Below, in pieces: positions 45,931-60,160 of a stretch of DNA of 64,000 nucleotides. The stretch spans positions 49,891,298 to 49,955,297 of the forward strand of contig NC_089755.1 of NCBI RefSeq assembly GCF_040412425.1, given 5' to 3'. Source of the stretch: Macrobrachium rosenbergii. Its lineage: Eukaryota > Arthropoda > Malacostraca > Decapoda > Palaemonidae. The position numbers and the translations under genes were made by a program. Numbering within the stretch: the first letter of the stretch is position 1; each line of letters opens with the position of its first letter. Below the pieces are notes generated by a model, which did not search any database, was not told the origin of the DNA, and worked only from the letters and a program-made list of their open reading frames with translations.

Positions 45931-46290
45931 TTTTCGGGAGTATATTTAGAGTTCTCTGAAAAGTCTTGGAATATTTTCTGATCTCCTGGAGATGTGTGTG
46001 AATGTCCATTGATCTCTGGGAGATAAGATAGTTTTTCACTGGTTTCTGGTAACAGCCCTGAAATATTTGTTGACTGCTGAGAAATGACAAGATGATAGAT
46101 GTGATTTTACATGTAAATTCTGTGAAGATTTGTTGATCTCTTAAAAAAAATCTTATAACATCCACGGTCTTTTAAGAATTGAGTTATATATTTACTCTCT
46201 TGTTCAGAGACTGATCTCTCAGAGACTTGAAATATTCTTTGATCTTTAAAATGGCATATAAAACTGATCACTTTGCTTATCTCTCTGTGA
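45931..46290. repeat. degenerate repeats, GATCTCTGGAGA words
   Basis: Loosely periodic DNA (roughly 50-65 bases) with recurring TTGATCTCT, GGAGAT and CTTGAAATATT words. Too diverged for a firm unit. Confidence 0.5.
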
Positions 46291-46299
46291 AGGCAAGAA

Positions 46300-46590
46300 G
46301 AAATGAGTAAAATATACGCCGAAGTTTCTTCGGCGCAGTCGAGTTTTCCGTATAGCGTATTATGCTGTATGAAGCTCTCATCCGCGACCCATGAAACTTT
46401 CAGCCACGGCCCGGTGGTGGCATGTGTTGTTGGTACCTATAGAGGTGTCAGACGTACGATCATGGCTAACTTTAAGCTTAAATAAAATAAAAACCACTGA
46501 GGCTAGAGGGCTGCAATTTGGTACGTTTGATGATTGGAGGGTGGATGACCAACATACAAATTTGCAGCCCTCTAGCCTCAGTAATTATGG
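46300..46590 (+). repeat. hairpin-rich interspersed repeat, copy 4
   Basis: Has the 5' hairpin (GCCGAAGTTTCTTCGGCGCA), TATGCTGTATGAAG, CCACGGCCCGGTGGTGGCA, CATGGCTAACTTTAAG and the inverted pair around GAGGCTAGAGGGCTGCAATT. It is truncated just after GCCCTCTAGCCTCAGTAA, so it lacks the terminal hairpin. Confidence 0.92.
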
Positions 46591-46724
46591 TTAGCAAAGG
46601 CGTGGAATAATAGGTTGTAGTTATTCAAATTATTTTGATTCTTATCTTATTGTTTTGGAAGATTAACACTAAATACGAATTTAAGGAATGTTTGATATAG
46701 ATTAGAACGTGTTCACGTCATGAC

Positions 46725-46728
<4 letters not shown>

Positions 46729-46818
<90 letters not shown>
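46729..46818. repeat. (TA)n microsatellite
   Basis: About 45 TA units. Confidence 0.98.
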
Positions 46819-46819
<1 letters not shown>

Positions 46820-47878
46820 GCACACCAAGTCAGAGACTTCGTTTGGGAGCAGTTTGTTTGTTCATTTTTTTATATTTTATAAAATCCAACTATAATTCAA
46901 CTCCAGTTCTAACGAAAAACACATAGTTCGTAATCACGCGGCAGGGTTCTTCCTGAGCAAGCACGAATTCTACCCAAACGCAACTTCGAACACGTTGTTC
47001 CACGTGACGAATACTTCTCTAAACAACGGCGAGAAGAAAACGAAACCGTTGCATTAACATTACAAAAGTCTCCGCTCATAGACGAAGAAAGAAAACGGGA
47101 TTTAAACCGATACTCAATCTTTCTCTTCTTCTTCCTCTGGAGCAAGGACACTACAGGTATCCTCACGGACCTCCCTGGGTATTAGCCAGTTCAATCTGAA
47201 CCACTTCTTGTTTTTCTCGGTTCTGGGCTAGTTAAGGGCATTAAGGGCACAAGGAGGCCCTTTCCGCGAGTCTCTGCATTAAGAAAAGGGCAGCAGTGTG
47301 GAGTAGATCGCCAAGGGAGCGGACGAAATTGGATCTAATTAAGGACAAATAATTGTCCTCAAACAAGTGTTGAGGGCGATTATGGGAATTATTCCGAATT
47401 ACGCTAATGGCAGGCAAATATGGCATTCATTATTTTTTTAACGTCAGGCTATAATGTCTCATTTTTTATTAAGTAATTTACTACTTATGGCACGTGTCAT
47501 TTACGTTTTCTGCATCGAATTTCACCCTTATTTTGGAAGACAAGGAAAATGATTAACGAGCAGAAATGGATTATCAGAAGTAGTTGAGAAACAATTATAC
47601 AACAAAGTTATGTCATTTGGAAGATACATAGAGGCCCAGGAAAAAACATTGGAAGAAATTCAGGCCGCGGATTTACTGGTTCTCTCTACCTGGCGTCACA
47701 CAATAAAAAGGCCGTAGACATCGAGAGTTACGGGCAAAGAATATACAGAAAAATATGAAAGATTCTTTGACAGAAAGTAGAGAGGCCGCAGTTATGTGAG
47801 TTTTCCCTGCAAGAGGCACACTGTAAGCAGCGTCTTCTTCAAGGGTCAATGAGCAAAACGGAAGGGAAGCGACTTTTA
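46819..47878. other. unannotated, less AT-rich DNA
   Basis: Open frames on the minus strand (46909-47166, 47241-47426, 47673-48026) show no recognisable domain. The DNA is non-repetitive and could be unique host sequence, but no splice-consistent model was found. Confidence 0.4.
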
Positions 47879-47960
47879 ACCTTGGATATCTCAATGACCT
47901 CAATTTTCTAAAGCGAACGGGTTCGAATCCCACCGTTGAGCGAGGAACTTTTTTTTTTTT
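47879..47960 (+). repeat. tRNA-derived SINE fragment
   Basis: An exact Pol III B box, GGTTCGAATCC (47920-47930), follows an A-box-like TATCTCAATGAC (47887-47898) by 33 bases, shorter than in an intact tRNA. A run of 12 T (47949-47960) follows as a Pol III-type terminator. The 5-bp AACGG/CCGTT stem around the B box is a T-arm variant. No complete cloverleaf can be drawn, so this is a pseudo-tRNA or SINE head. Confidence 0.45.
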
Positions 47961-48083
47961 GTTAATATCCTTTTGGATTTCAAGGGTTTCAGTGGACATT
48001 AAGGCGAAGTAAACGTACGAGGCCATTGTAGTTTTTACAATACAAAGAACCGTTTAATGTAATGAGTAGCTTGTCCCTGTCCT

Positions 48084-49904
<1,821 letters not shown>

Positions 49905-50130
49905 GCGTGGGAGCCGTTACGGGGATGAATCTCTTTTACTAGTACTACTACTAACACTACTATTCCACGCATAGGAGCCGTTGCAGAGATGTATCTCTTC
50001 ATTACTAGTACTACTAATTATAGAGATAGGAGCCATTACATAGATGTGTCTTTTTCCTTCTGCTACTACTATTATAGACATAGGAGCCGTTACAGAGCTG
50101 TATCTCATCTACTACTACTAATGTAGACAC
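49905..50130. repeat. minisatellite, 54-64-bp unit
   Basis: Four units beginning (A/T)GGAGCC(G/A)TTAC-GAGATGTATCTC, each followed by a CTACTACTA-rich tail. Confidence 0.9.
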
Positions 50131-50744
50131 CAGTTCCGTCTAGTCTCTTGCCATCTCGCTGCTTAAGACTGGGGTTAGGAGTCTGGCTGAAATCCTTTAT
50201 AACAAAAATGAATAATTCTCAGACATCCACTGACAAAACGCATTCATTCTTGAGTACGAAACACGATTTATTTATGTGCTGTATATTATGATTTATCGTA
50301 ACACGAACTATCTGTAGAATCAGCTTGTTGATATGGACAGAGTCAGAGTTTGGGTGTTCAGTCGAAAATCTCAAAAGTACATCTCGTTGGTCTTCTTTTT
50401 GCGTCAATGCTTACGTTTGAATTTTATCATCAAAGTAATTTGGTTCAATTCTTTTCTGTTTTCACCAAGTTTTGGGCGGAACACATTCCCCCCTGTTAAT
50501 TATATACCGCTATTTCTGGTGCTGGATGAGTCATCGCAGTCAATTCCTTTACCAAAGCAGTGACTTATAACCAATATTCTCTGACCATCTATGGCACCAT
50601 ATATCTCTAACTTCATTCATAGTAACTTATGGTCAATTGATTTAAATTCAAAATTCAGGTTTGAAATTTTTTTCCACTATGTGATTTCCAAATTTACACT
50701 TACAGAGTTTTGCTAGGATATGATACACTGTAAGCAATAATTAC
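50131..50744. other. unannotated DNA
   Basis: No gene or repeat recognised. Confidence 0.4.
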
Positions 50745-51110
50745 AACAAACAAGTAAAAAATGCACCGAAATTTCTTCGGCGCAGTCGAGTTTTCGGTAC
50801 ATCGTGTAATCAAGGGCACCGAAAATAGATGTATCTTTTGGTGGTCTAGGTATAATGCTGTATGAGCCGCGGCCCATGAATCACGGCCCGGTGGTGGCCT
50901 GGCCTATATCGTTGTCAGACGCACGATTATGGCTAACTTTAACTTTAAATCAAATAAAAACTACTGAGGATAGAGGGCTCCAATTTGCAGCCCTCTAGCC
51001 TCAGTAGTTTTTAAGATCTGAGGGTGGGCAGGAAAAGTGCGGACAGAATAAAGTGCGGAAGGACAGACAAAGCCGGCACAATCGTTTTCTTTCGAGGAAA
51101 CTAAAACTAA
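50745..51110 (+). repeat. hairpin-rich interspersed repeat, copy 5
   Basis: Contains the 5' hairpin CCGAAATTTCTTCGG, an extra segment CACCGAAAATAGATGTATCT with GGTGGTCTAGGTATAATG (shared with the 61.2-kb copy only), the GGCCCGGTGGTGGCCTG core, and the inverted pair with most of its loop deleted. It ends with a degraded terminal hairpin. Confidence 0.92.
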
Positions 51111-51373
51111 ATATGTCTAATTCTCTCAGATATGTTTCCACTATCTTAGGTTTGAGGTCTGTCATTTTATTCAATTAATTATTCGTCCATTTATATAATT
51201 ATTCATTCATTTATTTACTTATCAAATTAATTAGTTACCATTCATCTAATCGGTCATTTAGCAATCGGTATCTTTCTACGTTTGCTTATTCCTTTATTCA
51301 GTATTGCTCTGTTGCATTTTTTAACCATTCCTTCAATTCTTCAGGTAACAATAAAAAATAATAATAACAAATA

Positions 51374-51374
<1 letters not shown>

Positions 51375-51431
<57 letters not shown>
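51375..51431. repeat. (ATT)n microsatellite
   Basis: About 19 ATT units. The next 0.9 kb (51432-52331) holds no gene; TATATACA-type simple DNA occurs at 51.65-51.73 and 51.83-51.90 kb. Confidence 0.97.
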
Positions 51432-52316
51432 GAGGAAAAGGTCCATTAAGTGGCACTCCGTGTTCCGTTTCCTTCTTGTTACAGAGACAATTTTACAGAC
51501 GAACAATTCGCAAAGTAATGGTCCTGGCTGACGATAGGCCTAGTTCATCCCGCTGTCATCTTCATCAGAGTGTCTTGGTGACCTGAATAGCAGTTCGGTG
51601 ACCCCGTGCTTGGTATATGTTTCCTTGTCCTGGATCTCGTTCACGGTCCGTTGTATATGTATAGACATATGTACATGTGTATGTATACATTGCGCATATA
51701 TGTATATACAAATAAATAAATAAATATATATATGTATTAAGTTAAAGTCTTCCTGAGCCTCTGTAGGCTCATAGGGAAGGCGCGGATCTCCTGTTTCTTA
51801 GGCCGATAGCTAGTGGGGGATATAAATTGTATACATATGCGTGCATCTATACATATACACACATATATACATACTGTATATATATACATATATGAACTCC
51901 TCACCATTCACTGTACTCCAGATGTACTTCCTCGTAACGATGATTTAGCTGTCGAAGAACAAAAGGCTTGGAACGACACGAAGGTTAAGCCAATGACGAT
52001 AGCCTAAAACGCTTTTGGCTTCCTCTAAGTCTTCGTGGGGACGGTCAAATAAAGACTTGGAAATCCTCCGACCTTGTGGTATGACAAAGCTTTTTGTTTT
52101 TCATCGGGAAAGATGTTTTTTTTTTTTTTGGTTTATAGTTTTTTCTGTTTCTCTTTCCTTTTACGGCTTAAAGAAAACCTGGCGGAAGTTTTGACCAACA
52201 TGTTGCGTACACTGTGTGTGTGTGTGTGTGTGTGTATGTATACATAGATGATTGTTTATAGTATACCTATGCTCACACATCCTCACATACACACACACAT
52301 ATATATACATACATAC

Positions 52317-52427
<111 letters not shown>

Positions 52428-52496
52428 TTTTCCCTCAATGAGAGAGCAACGCTTATTACAGTGCTTATAACTGAAGTGCTAAATCTGATCTGAATA

Positions 52497-52556
52497 CCCC
52501 AAGCAGGATCCCTCAAGCAGGATCCCCCAAGCAGGATCCCCCACCAAGCAGGATCC
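52497..52556. repeat. short AAGCAGGATCC tandem repeat
   Basis: Four units of about 14-18 bases with AAGCAGGATCC, the same core word as the minisatellite at 40690-41750. Confidence 0.85.
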
Positions 52557-54176
52557 TTCGACGTCATAAGCCACCATTCCTCCAATAACTCCCCGAATTA
52601 CAAGCCCTTTCCATAACACATAACCTTTCACCTATGCTCATTTTCTTACCACATTAACGTATTTATCCATCTCTAGGTCAGTCAGTCCTTCTAAATCCAC
52701 ATATACATCTCTGCAGCCTCTATTTTCTTTCTCATTCAGCATCTAACTTCCTTTCATTTTTATTCAGCATCTATATTTCTGTTCTAAAGGGGAGGCATGG
52801 TTCAACAGTGCCTACAGATATTCAAATTTTAGGTAAAATGGACACCCCCTCTCCTCCAAACCTTAAGCAGCGATCGTGGTACCTCCCTTGTTGCACCTAA
52901 TCCACGATTCACCTCTTTCATTGTAACATTAAATTCTTACGCTTACTCAAGAAAATACTAATAAATAATCAACTACTTTTATTGTATCTGTATATTGACA
53001 TCCTTGCTCCATCCTCCTCGTTTCCATTCACCCACGTTTACTCTTTGTTTAGCTAACATTTACTTTCAACCTACTCTTCTTGCAAAGCCTTTTGCCATAT
53101 TCCACAACTCCTCTGCACTAGTACCAACTAACACTGAATCGGTTGAATGTGTCAACGTTCACCTCTAATAAAAAACATCTCTAGAAAATGCCTTCGTGAA
53201 TCATTTTGAAACTCAGTTTTCATTTAGACGAAACAACTGAAGCTTCTGGAAAAGTTACATGTCATCCATAGCTTTTTATCTAAGGCTGACATAGTTGAAG
53301 ACATTCAGCCAAGGCGAAGCGATGGCCTAGAACAAGAATTTCGATTCAGAAATAGTAAACTAAACGAAAAAGGAACGGGCTACTTAGCTGTGTCAGTGGT
53401 CAAGCCTCGTATGGTAATGAGGTCTAACGTAGAGAGAACCTCTGTACAAGACTATGTTGCAAGGACACGTTAAACCTGGAAAGGAAAGGAATTTTAAAGT
53501 TCACAGACAGCTTTTGCGAACAGCGCGTTAATCGAACTGACTCAAAAACAATCGTATATGCCGCGCTTATTTACTAAGCTTGTAGGCCAAGCTGGCATCA
53601 GCATGCTGTTAATTAAATGTACCTGAGACCTGTAAGGCTTCGGGGACAATGTCATCGTAACAAACAAAAGAAAGATTGACAATGTTCGTCAGCAACAGGA
53701 ATATGATAAACGCTGATGTTTGGCAGTCAACTCCATGAATATTACTTTGTAAGAAAACCCATCGACGTTATAGATAACTTCTAATGAAATGAACGTAACA
53801 AAACTTCTTATATATCTTTCTTTGAAGGTTGCAAGCGATTTCATAGATCATAAGCTATTCGTCTTCATCACGAGCGTCATAAACCCTGTTGTGAATATTT
53901 CTTCGAATGTTACAAACTCTGTTATTCCTAGCTATCAGATCAGGTAATCTACGGCCTCTCCCCCCCCCCCCAACCCAATCCCCACCCCTTTTTCTGAATG
54001 TTGCTCTTATTAATTTCTTGCAGTTTCAGGGCGACAAGAAATATATAGTTATAATTTCCTGCACAGGGACGTGGAATAATGGGGTAAGAGATTAGCAAAG
54101 TGACAATAACTGGACGACATACCAGGTCTAACTGATTCCAACTGGATGCGACTACACATGCAAACGCAACAAAGAA

Positions 54177-54180
<4 letters not shown>
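52557..54180. other. unannotated DNA
   Basis: No gene or clear repeat recognised. Base composition is even and the sequence is non-repetitive. Confidence 0.4.

Positions 54181-54229
<49 letters not shown>
54181..54229. repeat. (GA)n microsatellite
   Basis: About 24 GA units. Farther right, 54460-54735 is cryptic TATA/TACA/TG-rich simple DNA. Confidence 0.97.
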
Positions 54230-54231
<2 letters not shown>

Positions 54232-54454
54232 CATAAGCACCACCCAACAAAGACCACACGTAAAGACATCCAGTCCTTGAAGAAAACATTGAAGAACCCA
54301 CAGGAAGAAGGGCGGGTGATCTCCGTCAATAACCCTGGTCAAGTACAGAAGCGAGCACATGACTGGATCGTTGCCCGGAAATGTAAGGTTTCTTGAGCGC
54401 TTCTAAACAACTTCTTTAAAATAATCTCATATGTATGTATGTATGTAGGTTAAT

Positions 54455-54486
<32 letters not shown>

Positions 54487-54735
54487 GCATATATGAATAT
54501 ATGTATATATATATACACACATATATATATACTGTATATACATATGTATATATGCATATATACTGTACATATATATATATACATATATATATAGATAGAT
54601 ATAGATAAGTGTATATATATGTTAATATATATATATACATATGTATATATACATATACATATATAAACATATATACACATACATTATATATACATACGTG
54701 TGTGCATATGTATGTGTACGTGTGTGTGTGTGTTT

Positions 54736-55034
54736 GATTTCACAACGACTGATAAAAAGTACATTCCGACCTACAACATTCGTTCGTCAAATAGCACTGG
54801 GACGGAAATGCATTACGCCAAGCTTATCTCGAAACGCCGGGCTTTTGCGTAAATTACTTTGGCACAGAAAAATCTGTCCGGAACAGGAAGTAACAAGCGA
54901 AGGAGAGTTACGGATAAAGGATCCCGTATGTTTTTTGCTGGACTTCATAATGGACCAAATTTGGGGCTGTTTGCGGGTATTGCCGTATTAAGCTCCCGTC
55001 CTTGCTTTGATTTTTTTTTTATTTTTATTGTTGT

Positions 55035-55037
<3 letters not shown>
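54736..55037. other. unannotated DNA
   Basis: Open in one frame for about 85 codons in plus orientation but without a recognisable domain; not called as a gene. Confidence 0.35.
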
Positions 55038-55073
<36 letters not shown>

Positions 55074-55170
55074 CCTGTCTTTTTCCTCACACACACACAT
55101 ATATATTCTTATATATACATCTGTATATAAATATATATAAATATAAGTATATATAATGCATATATGTATT

Positions 55171-55255
<85 letters not shown>
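55038..55255. repeat. (CT)n and (TA)n microsatellites
   Basis: (CT)n at 55038-55068, cryptic TA-rich DNA, then (TA)n at 55176-55255. The following 55256-55690 is A-rich without a gene. Confidence 0.96.
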
Positions 55256-55257
<2 letters not shown>

Positions 55258-55699
55258 AGCTCCACATTTGATTCTTACCCTTTAAGTTACACAAAATTGC
55301 AATTGCTATTAAATTTAGAAGCAAAAATAACTTAACAACAAGAAAGCGAGTAAATAAAAAAAGGAAAGAAATAAATACGCGTATAAAATTCGTATAAAAT
55401 ACAACAAAACGACAGTAAACCTATAAGTAAAGTAAACAATAAGCTGACTGAGTAAGTTAGTAAGTTAACAAGTCAACAGACGAACGAATACAAACGAAAT
55501 TAAATAAACATATAACAAAACCAATAAACAGGTGAATCAATGCTGCGAGAGAACCAATCGATCCACCAGCTCCCCGCTCTCCACCGTCCTCAACGTTACC
55601 CGTCTCATTTCGTCTGTTATTGTTTGTGATCTCTGCGGATATATAGCTGCCTCCTGGAGGTCCGCTCTTTTGATTTAATCATACGACGTCTCTTTGGTT

Positions 55700-56470
55700 C
55701 CAAGGGACCAGCTGGGTGTTCCGGAGACCCCAGGGGAGTCCGGGAACACCCGGCGACCTCTTTGTGTTCAGGGGACCTCCGGGTAATCCAGGGACTTCTA
55801 GGTTCTTGGACATCACTGCAGGGTCTGAGGACCTTTTGGTAGCCCTTTGGCAGCTGATGAATACACTAAGGACTCTGGGGTACCTGGGGGCTTCTAGGTT
55901 CTTGGACATCACTCTAGGGTCTGAGGACCTTTTGGTAGTCCTTTGGCAGCTGATGAATACATTAAGGACTCCTGGGGTACCCAGGGGCTTCTAGGTTCTT
56001 GGGCACCACCATAGGTTCCTTGGTTCTCTTAGAAATTCTTTGGCAGCTGATGAATACATAAGGACTCCTGGGTTACCCAGGGGCTTCTAGGTTCTTGGGC
56101 ACCACCATAGGTTCCTTGGTCCTCTTAGAAATCCTTTGGCAGCTGAGGAATACGTAAGGACTCCTGGGTTACCCAGGGGGTTCTAGGTTCTGGGGCACCA
56201 CTATAGGTTTCTTGGTCCTCTTAGAAATCCTTTGGCAGCTGATGAATACATAAGGACTCCTGGGTTACCCAGGGGCTTCGAAAGGTTCTTGGACACCACA
56301 ATAGGCTCCTTGGTCCTCTCAAAAATCCTCTAGCAGCTGATGAATACATAAAGACTCCTGGGTTACCCAGTGGCTTCTAGGTTCTTGGATACCACTATAG
56401 GTTCCTTGGTCTTCTCAAAATCCTCTGGCAGCTGATGCAGGCATTAAGGACGCCTGGAGAGTTCTGATGG
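55700..56470. repeat. degenerate minisatellite, 96-bp unit
   Basis: About eight units. Landmarks are TTCTAGGTTCTTGG, CACCA(C/T)-ATAGGTTCCTTGG, CTTTGGCAGCTGATGAATAC and AAGGACTCCTGGGTTACCCA. Unit starts are spaced 95-98 bases. In the first units one plus-strand frame stays open (DLLVALWQLMNTLRTLGYLG), because the period is a multiple of three, but stops appear later. 56.48-56.68 kb is unrelated, non-coding DNA. Confidence 0.92.
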
Positions 56471-56672
56471 CCCCTGGATGTTCTAGGATTCTGTTGGATG
56501 GTCTGAATGTTTAGTAAACTTTCAGGACCCCTAACTGACCTCTAAAAACTTACAAATATTCAAGGGGCTTCTACCTACCAGCAGATAATTCCAAAACTCC
56601 TAGCACCTATGGGGTTTTGGAGATTCTCAGTGGGCTTATGTTAGACCTATGATCTTCATTTTTCTGTCTCTG

Positions 56673-56677
<5 letters not shown>

Positions 56678-56720
<43 letters not shown>
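56678..56720. repeat. (CA)n microsatellite
   Basis: About 21 CA units. Confidence 0.96.
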
Positions 56721-56722
<2 letters not shown>

Positions 56723-57053
56723 AAATCCACACACCCACATTTATCAAATAAACAGTTGTATATGAAATGCTCCACGCCAGTTTATAACTTGCTACATTCA
56801 TCTTTTGCTTCTCTGATCATTTTTTATTAAGAGATTTTACAGCATAAATAGCTCTCTTGTTATTGATATGCAGCAGCTGTACAGATTCTATGCGATTATT
56901 TTAGGTAAGTACGCTAAACATGTACTCGCTTCTTAATTGCTTATGTTATGATTTGTTGCATGACCAAGACACTCAGAGGTCAATAGGTCAAAACTTTATT
57001 CTTAATCTGTTTACGGAGAGACGCTCTGTACAACCTGAAAGAAGTGTGTTTTC

Positions 57054-57259
57054 GGATCTTTCCTAGATAGCGACCCCCAAGGGTTTTCGGGGTTCGTTAT
57101 CTAGGACTAATATTTCTTGGGGGTCATTATCTTTATGATATTTACAGTCTTTTGTTTATGTTTTTACGGTCATCCCAACGGGCTTGTACTAAACACTACG
57201 CAAAGGTGGACACATATCGGGATAAAACCCTTGGGGGTCACTATTTAGGAAAGATCCTG
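57054..57259. mobile_element. MITE-like element with 34-bp TIRs
   Basis: Terminal inverted repeats GGATCTTTCCTA(G/A)ATAG and on through CCCCCAAGGGTTTT at both ends (57054-57087 and 57226-57259) enclose about 140 bases. The interior has a further partial repeat of the end (GTTATCTAGGA, GGGGGTCATTATC) and GGGCTTGTACTAAACAC, which resembles 28.57 kb. No target duplication is evident, and no transposase is present, so the superfamily cannot be assigned. Confidence 0.75.
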
Positions 57260-57447
57260 TGTTCTCTACTGAGATTCCTTTCGAAAGGAAACAGGAAAAT
57301 AATAATTCTCCGATAGAGGGAAACAACTCACCAAGAGCTCTCGAGTCCACACCTCGAAATCGTGTCTAATTGATTCCGCATTTCAGGCCACCGAAAGAAT
57401 GGCGCGAATAGAGAAGTTTCACGGACATGGAAAAGACAAATGGCTAC

Positions 57448-57775
57448 TCGTAGAATGGAATAGAATAGAATTTATAGAGTTTAGGCCAAAAGCAAAGCAC
57501 TGGGACCTATGAGGTCATTCAGCGCTGGAAAGGAAATTGAGACTAGGTTCGAAAGGTGCAACTGGAGGAAAACCTCTCAGTTGCACTGTGCAATAATGGT
57601 TAGGAGAGGGTTGACTGCAAGATGGAAGAAAGATAATATGAATGGAGGTACAGTCGAAGGAATGAAAGGAGTTGCAGCTAGGGGCCGAAGGGACGCTTCA
57701 AAGACCCTTTAGTAATGCCTACAGAGCACCCAGTGAGGTGCACTGACGGCGCTACCCCCCTACGGGTTGGATTTT
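57448..57775 (+). repeat. SINE-like interspersed repeat, copy 2
   Basis: Starts in GAATA-type repeats, then TTTAGGCCAAAAGCAAAGCA, GGGACCTATGAGGTCATTCA, a B-box-like GGTTCGAAAGG, GTTGCAGCTAGGGGCCGAAG and a GTGCACTGACGGCGCTA end with CCCCCCTACGGG. The same order occurs inverted at 32362-32621. A SINE or the 3' end of a longer element are both possible. Confidence 0.85.
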
Positions 57776-58110
57776 CTGTAGAATACAGTTGGGAAACCTA
57801 CTGTTTGGGTAGGAAAACTATATGATAACATAAAAAATCTACACTTCCAACTTTCCCAACTTCTGAAAAGTGGATTTGTGTCTAGGCGCGTGACTGACCA
57901 TGTCGGTATGATAATATTTCGTGACTGAGTACGAAGCTAGACTTATATGCGCGCAATTAAGTATAGCGATATTGGGCTCATGGCGTTATTAGCTGACAAA
58001 GTTCATGAGTAAAGCGTAATGCGGTGTATATTTAACACGTCAGGAATAACATCCACATATACTTAATACTTTTTGCTCGTAGCGTGGCGACAAGGCAGCC
58101 GCGACTGTCT
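57776..58110. other. unannotated DNA
   Basis: No gene or repeat recognised. Confidence 0.4.
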
Positions 58111-58330
58111 GGAAAGCTAAGAAGTCAGAGATAATCAAGTCAGGCGTCTAAGAAGAAGTCAAAGGCATTCAGTGAAGAGACCTAAGAAGTCAAAGGCATT
58201 CAATTAAGAGACCACAGAAGTCAAAGGTATTTAATTATGAGACATAAAAGGTGAAAGAGCTTTAATTAACAGACTTCAGATGTCAAGAACATTCAACCAA
58301 GAGATCGAAGAGGGCCAATGCTATTCTTCT
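58111..58330. repeat. degenerate minisatellite, about 37-bp unit
   Basis: Five or six units with AAGAAGTCAAAGGCATTCA and AAGAGACC, decaying toward the right. Confidence 0.88.
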
Positions 58331-58375
58331 CATTAAAAAAACCATTCTTCAAAGCACAGTGAAACACCTTGAAAG

Positions 58376-58377
<2 letters not shown>

Positions 58378-58456
<79 letters not shown>
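58378..58456. repeat. (ATT)n microsatellite
   Basis: About 26 ATT units. 58457-59026 to its right holds no gene. Confidence 0.97.
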
Positions 58457-58459
<3 letters not shown>

Positions 58460-59025
58460 CTTAGAGCCCAATAAATCATACATTACATAATCGACAGATC
58501 TGTTCTTGAACGAGATGTGGAAACTAAAGGAAGATCAAGTTCAAGAAGTTGGACAGCCAGGTGGATCTGGAAAGTCACTGTGAAGAGCTGTTAATCCTGC
58601 ATTTTAGGAGCAGCGCCGGATTTCTTCAATAAAGGTTGCGTGTGTGTATCTGCGTATGTGTGTACGTGTGTGTGTGTAGGTGTGTATGTGTGACCGCGCA
58701 TGTTATTTTATGGACAGCTTTGGATGACACAACGCCAGTGGCGCGCGTGGAATCCAGGCCATATTCCATCTGGGTTAACTAGCTGAGGTTTCCCTGGAAA
58801 TCCTGTTTAAAGGAAGCTTCCAGACAAAGAGGTGCATTCCTTGTAACGGCTCCCACGAGACTGACCTTGTTTTATTCGTTTTTTTTTTTTTATGTGAAGA
58901 AGATTTCCGACTCTTACATGTTGCCATTACTCTGTCGTGTAAATTTTTTTTTTTTTTTTTAGTATCTTCTCCACGTTTTGCATTTTGTTTTGGTACGTTA
59001 ACGGTCTTTTTTATGTTGTTCTGTG

Positions 59026-59026
<1 letters not shown>

Positions 59027-59086
<60 letters not shown>

Positions 59087-59182
59087 TAATAATAATGAAA
59101 ACATTGCGAAGTACGAGCAGTGGAATAATGATAATAATAATAATAATAATAATAATGAAAGCATTACGAAGTACGAGCAGTG

Positions 59183-59236
<54 letters not shown>

Positions 59237-59271
59237 AAGCATTACGAAGTACGAGCAGTGGAATAATAATA

Positions 59272-59308
<37 letters not shown>

Positions 59309-59335
59309 AAACATTACGAAGTACGAGCAGTGGAA
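59027..59335. repeat. compound (AAT)n minisatellite
   Basis: Four copies of GAAA(A/G)CATT(G/A)CGAAGTACG followed by AGCAGTGGAA alternate with (AAT)n runs of differing length. Because 3-base repeats keep frame, long Asn- or Ile-rich open frames result; these are not genes. Confidence 0.96.
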
Positions 59336-59411
59336 AAATCTGTAGCACTTTAGATTGCAATTCACGCAATTGTCAATCCCCGAAAATAGATTTCTGTGTG
59401 GAAGTTCGTTG

Positions 59412-59475
59412 TCTCTCTCTCTCTTTCTCTCTCTCTCTCACACACACACACACCCACACACACACACACACAAGC
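59412..59475. repeat. (CT)n-(CA)n microsatellite
   Basis: CT run followed directly by a CA run. The next 450 bases hold no gene. Confidence 0.95.
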
Positions 59476-59927
59476 AGACACACGCAGACATACACACTCA
59501 AAGCGCGTGCGTTTATTTTGTAGAATTTTGGGGTTTACCTCCAAAGATACGTGTAAGATCAACAACTCCATCATATTTCAGTTTATCAAACTGGGTTCCA
59601 AGAGATGAAACCAAAGCTGATATTAATAAAACTAGGGATAAATATCTATATTTTATTGCAAAATACCCACAAGACATCGTTGCATTCAATTGACTTTATT
59701 AATAAAAAACAAAACACAAACAAAACACAGTCGGGGAAAAAACTAAGACAATATGTACAGATGACGCCCAAGAGGTAAACAGCAGACGACACCTGATGAC
59801 GTCATTTGTGTAAGCGTTTGCCCTTTCCGCTTGATGGTGAGTCTAGGACAGTCAGATTAAGGTCAGACTGAGATTGAGCTTCTTTTTACTCTAAGATCTT
59901 CATGTGTGTGTGTGTGCGTATATAACA

Positions 59928-59976
59928 TATATATATATATTTATATATGTATATATATACGAATATATATATATAA

Positions 59977-60032
<56 letters not shown>

Positions 60033-60160
60033 GTGTGTATATATGCATGTATGTATACTTATATATATGTATATATATACGGTATATTTATATATATACA
60101 AACATATATATACATATATATGTATTTTTATATGTATATATATACATATATACGTGACTA
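59928..60160. repeat. (TA)n and cryptic TA-rich simple DNA
   Basis: A TA run near 59981-60027 within TATATGTATATA-type DNA. Confidence 0.93.

Noticed and set aside
55700..56000. Possible coding repeat protein in the 96-bp minisatellite
   Set aside because: Only the first units are open; later units carry stops and indels. The shared 96-base period with the DIRS gag array is coincidental since the sequences differ.
58775..59365. 196-codon Leu/Ile-rich and Asn-rich frames
   Set aside because: Produced by the (AAT)n compound minisatellite, which keeps frame on both strands.
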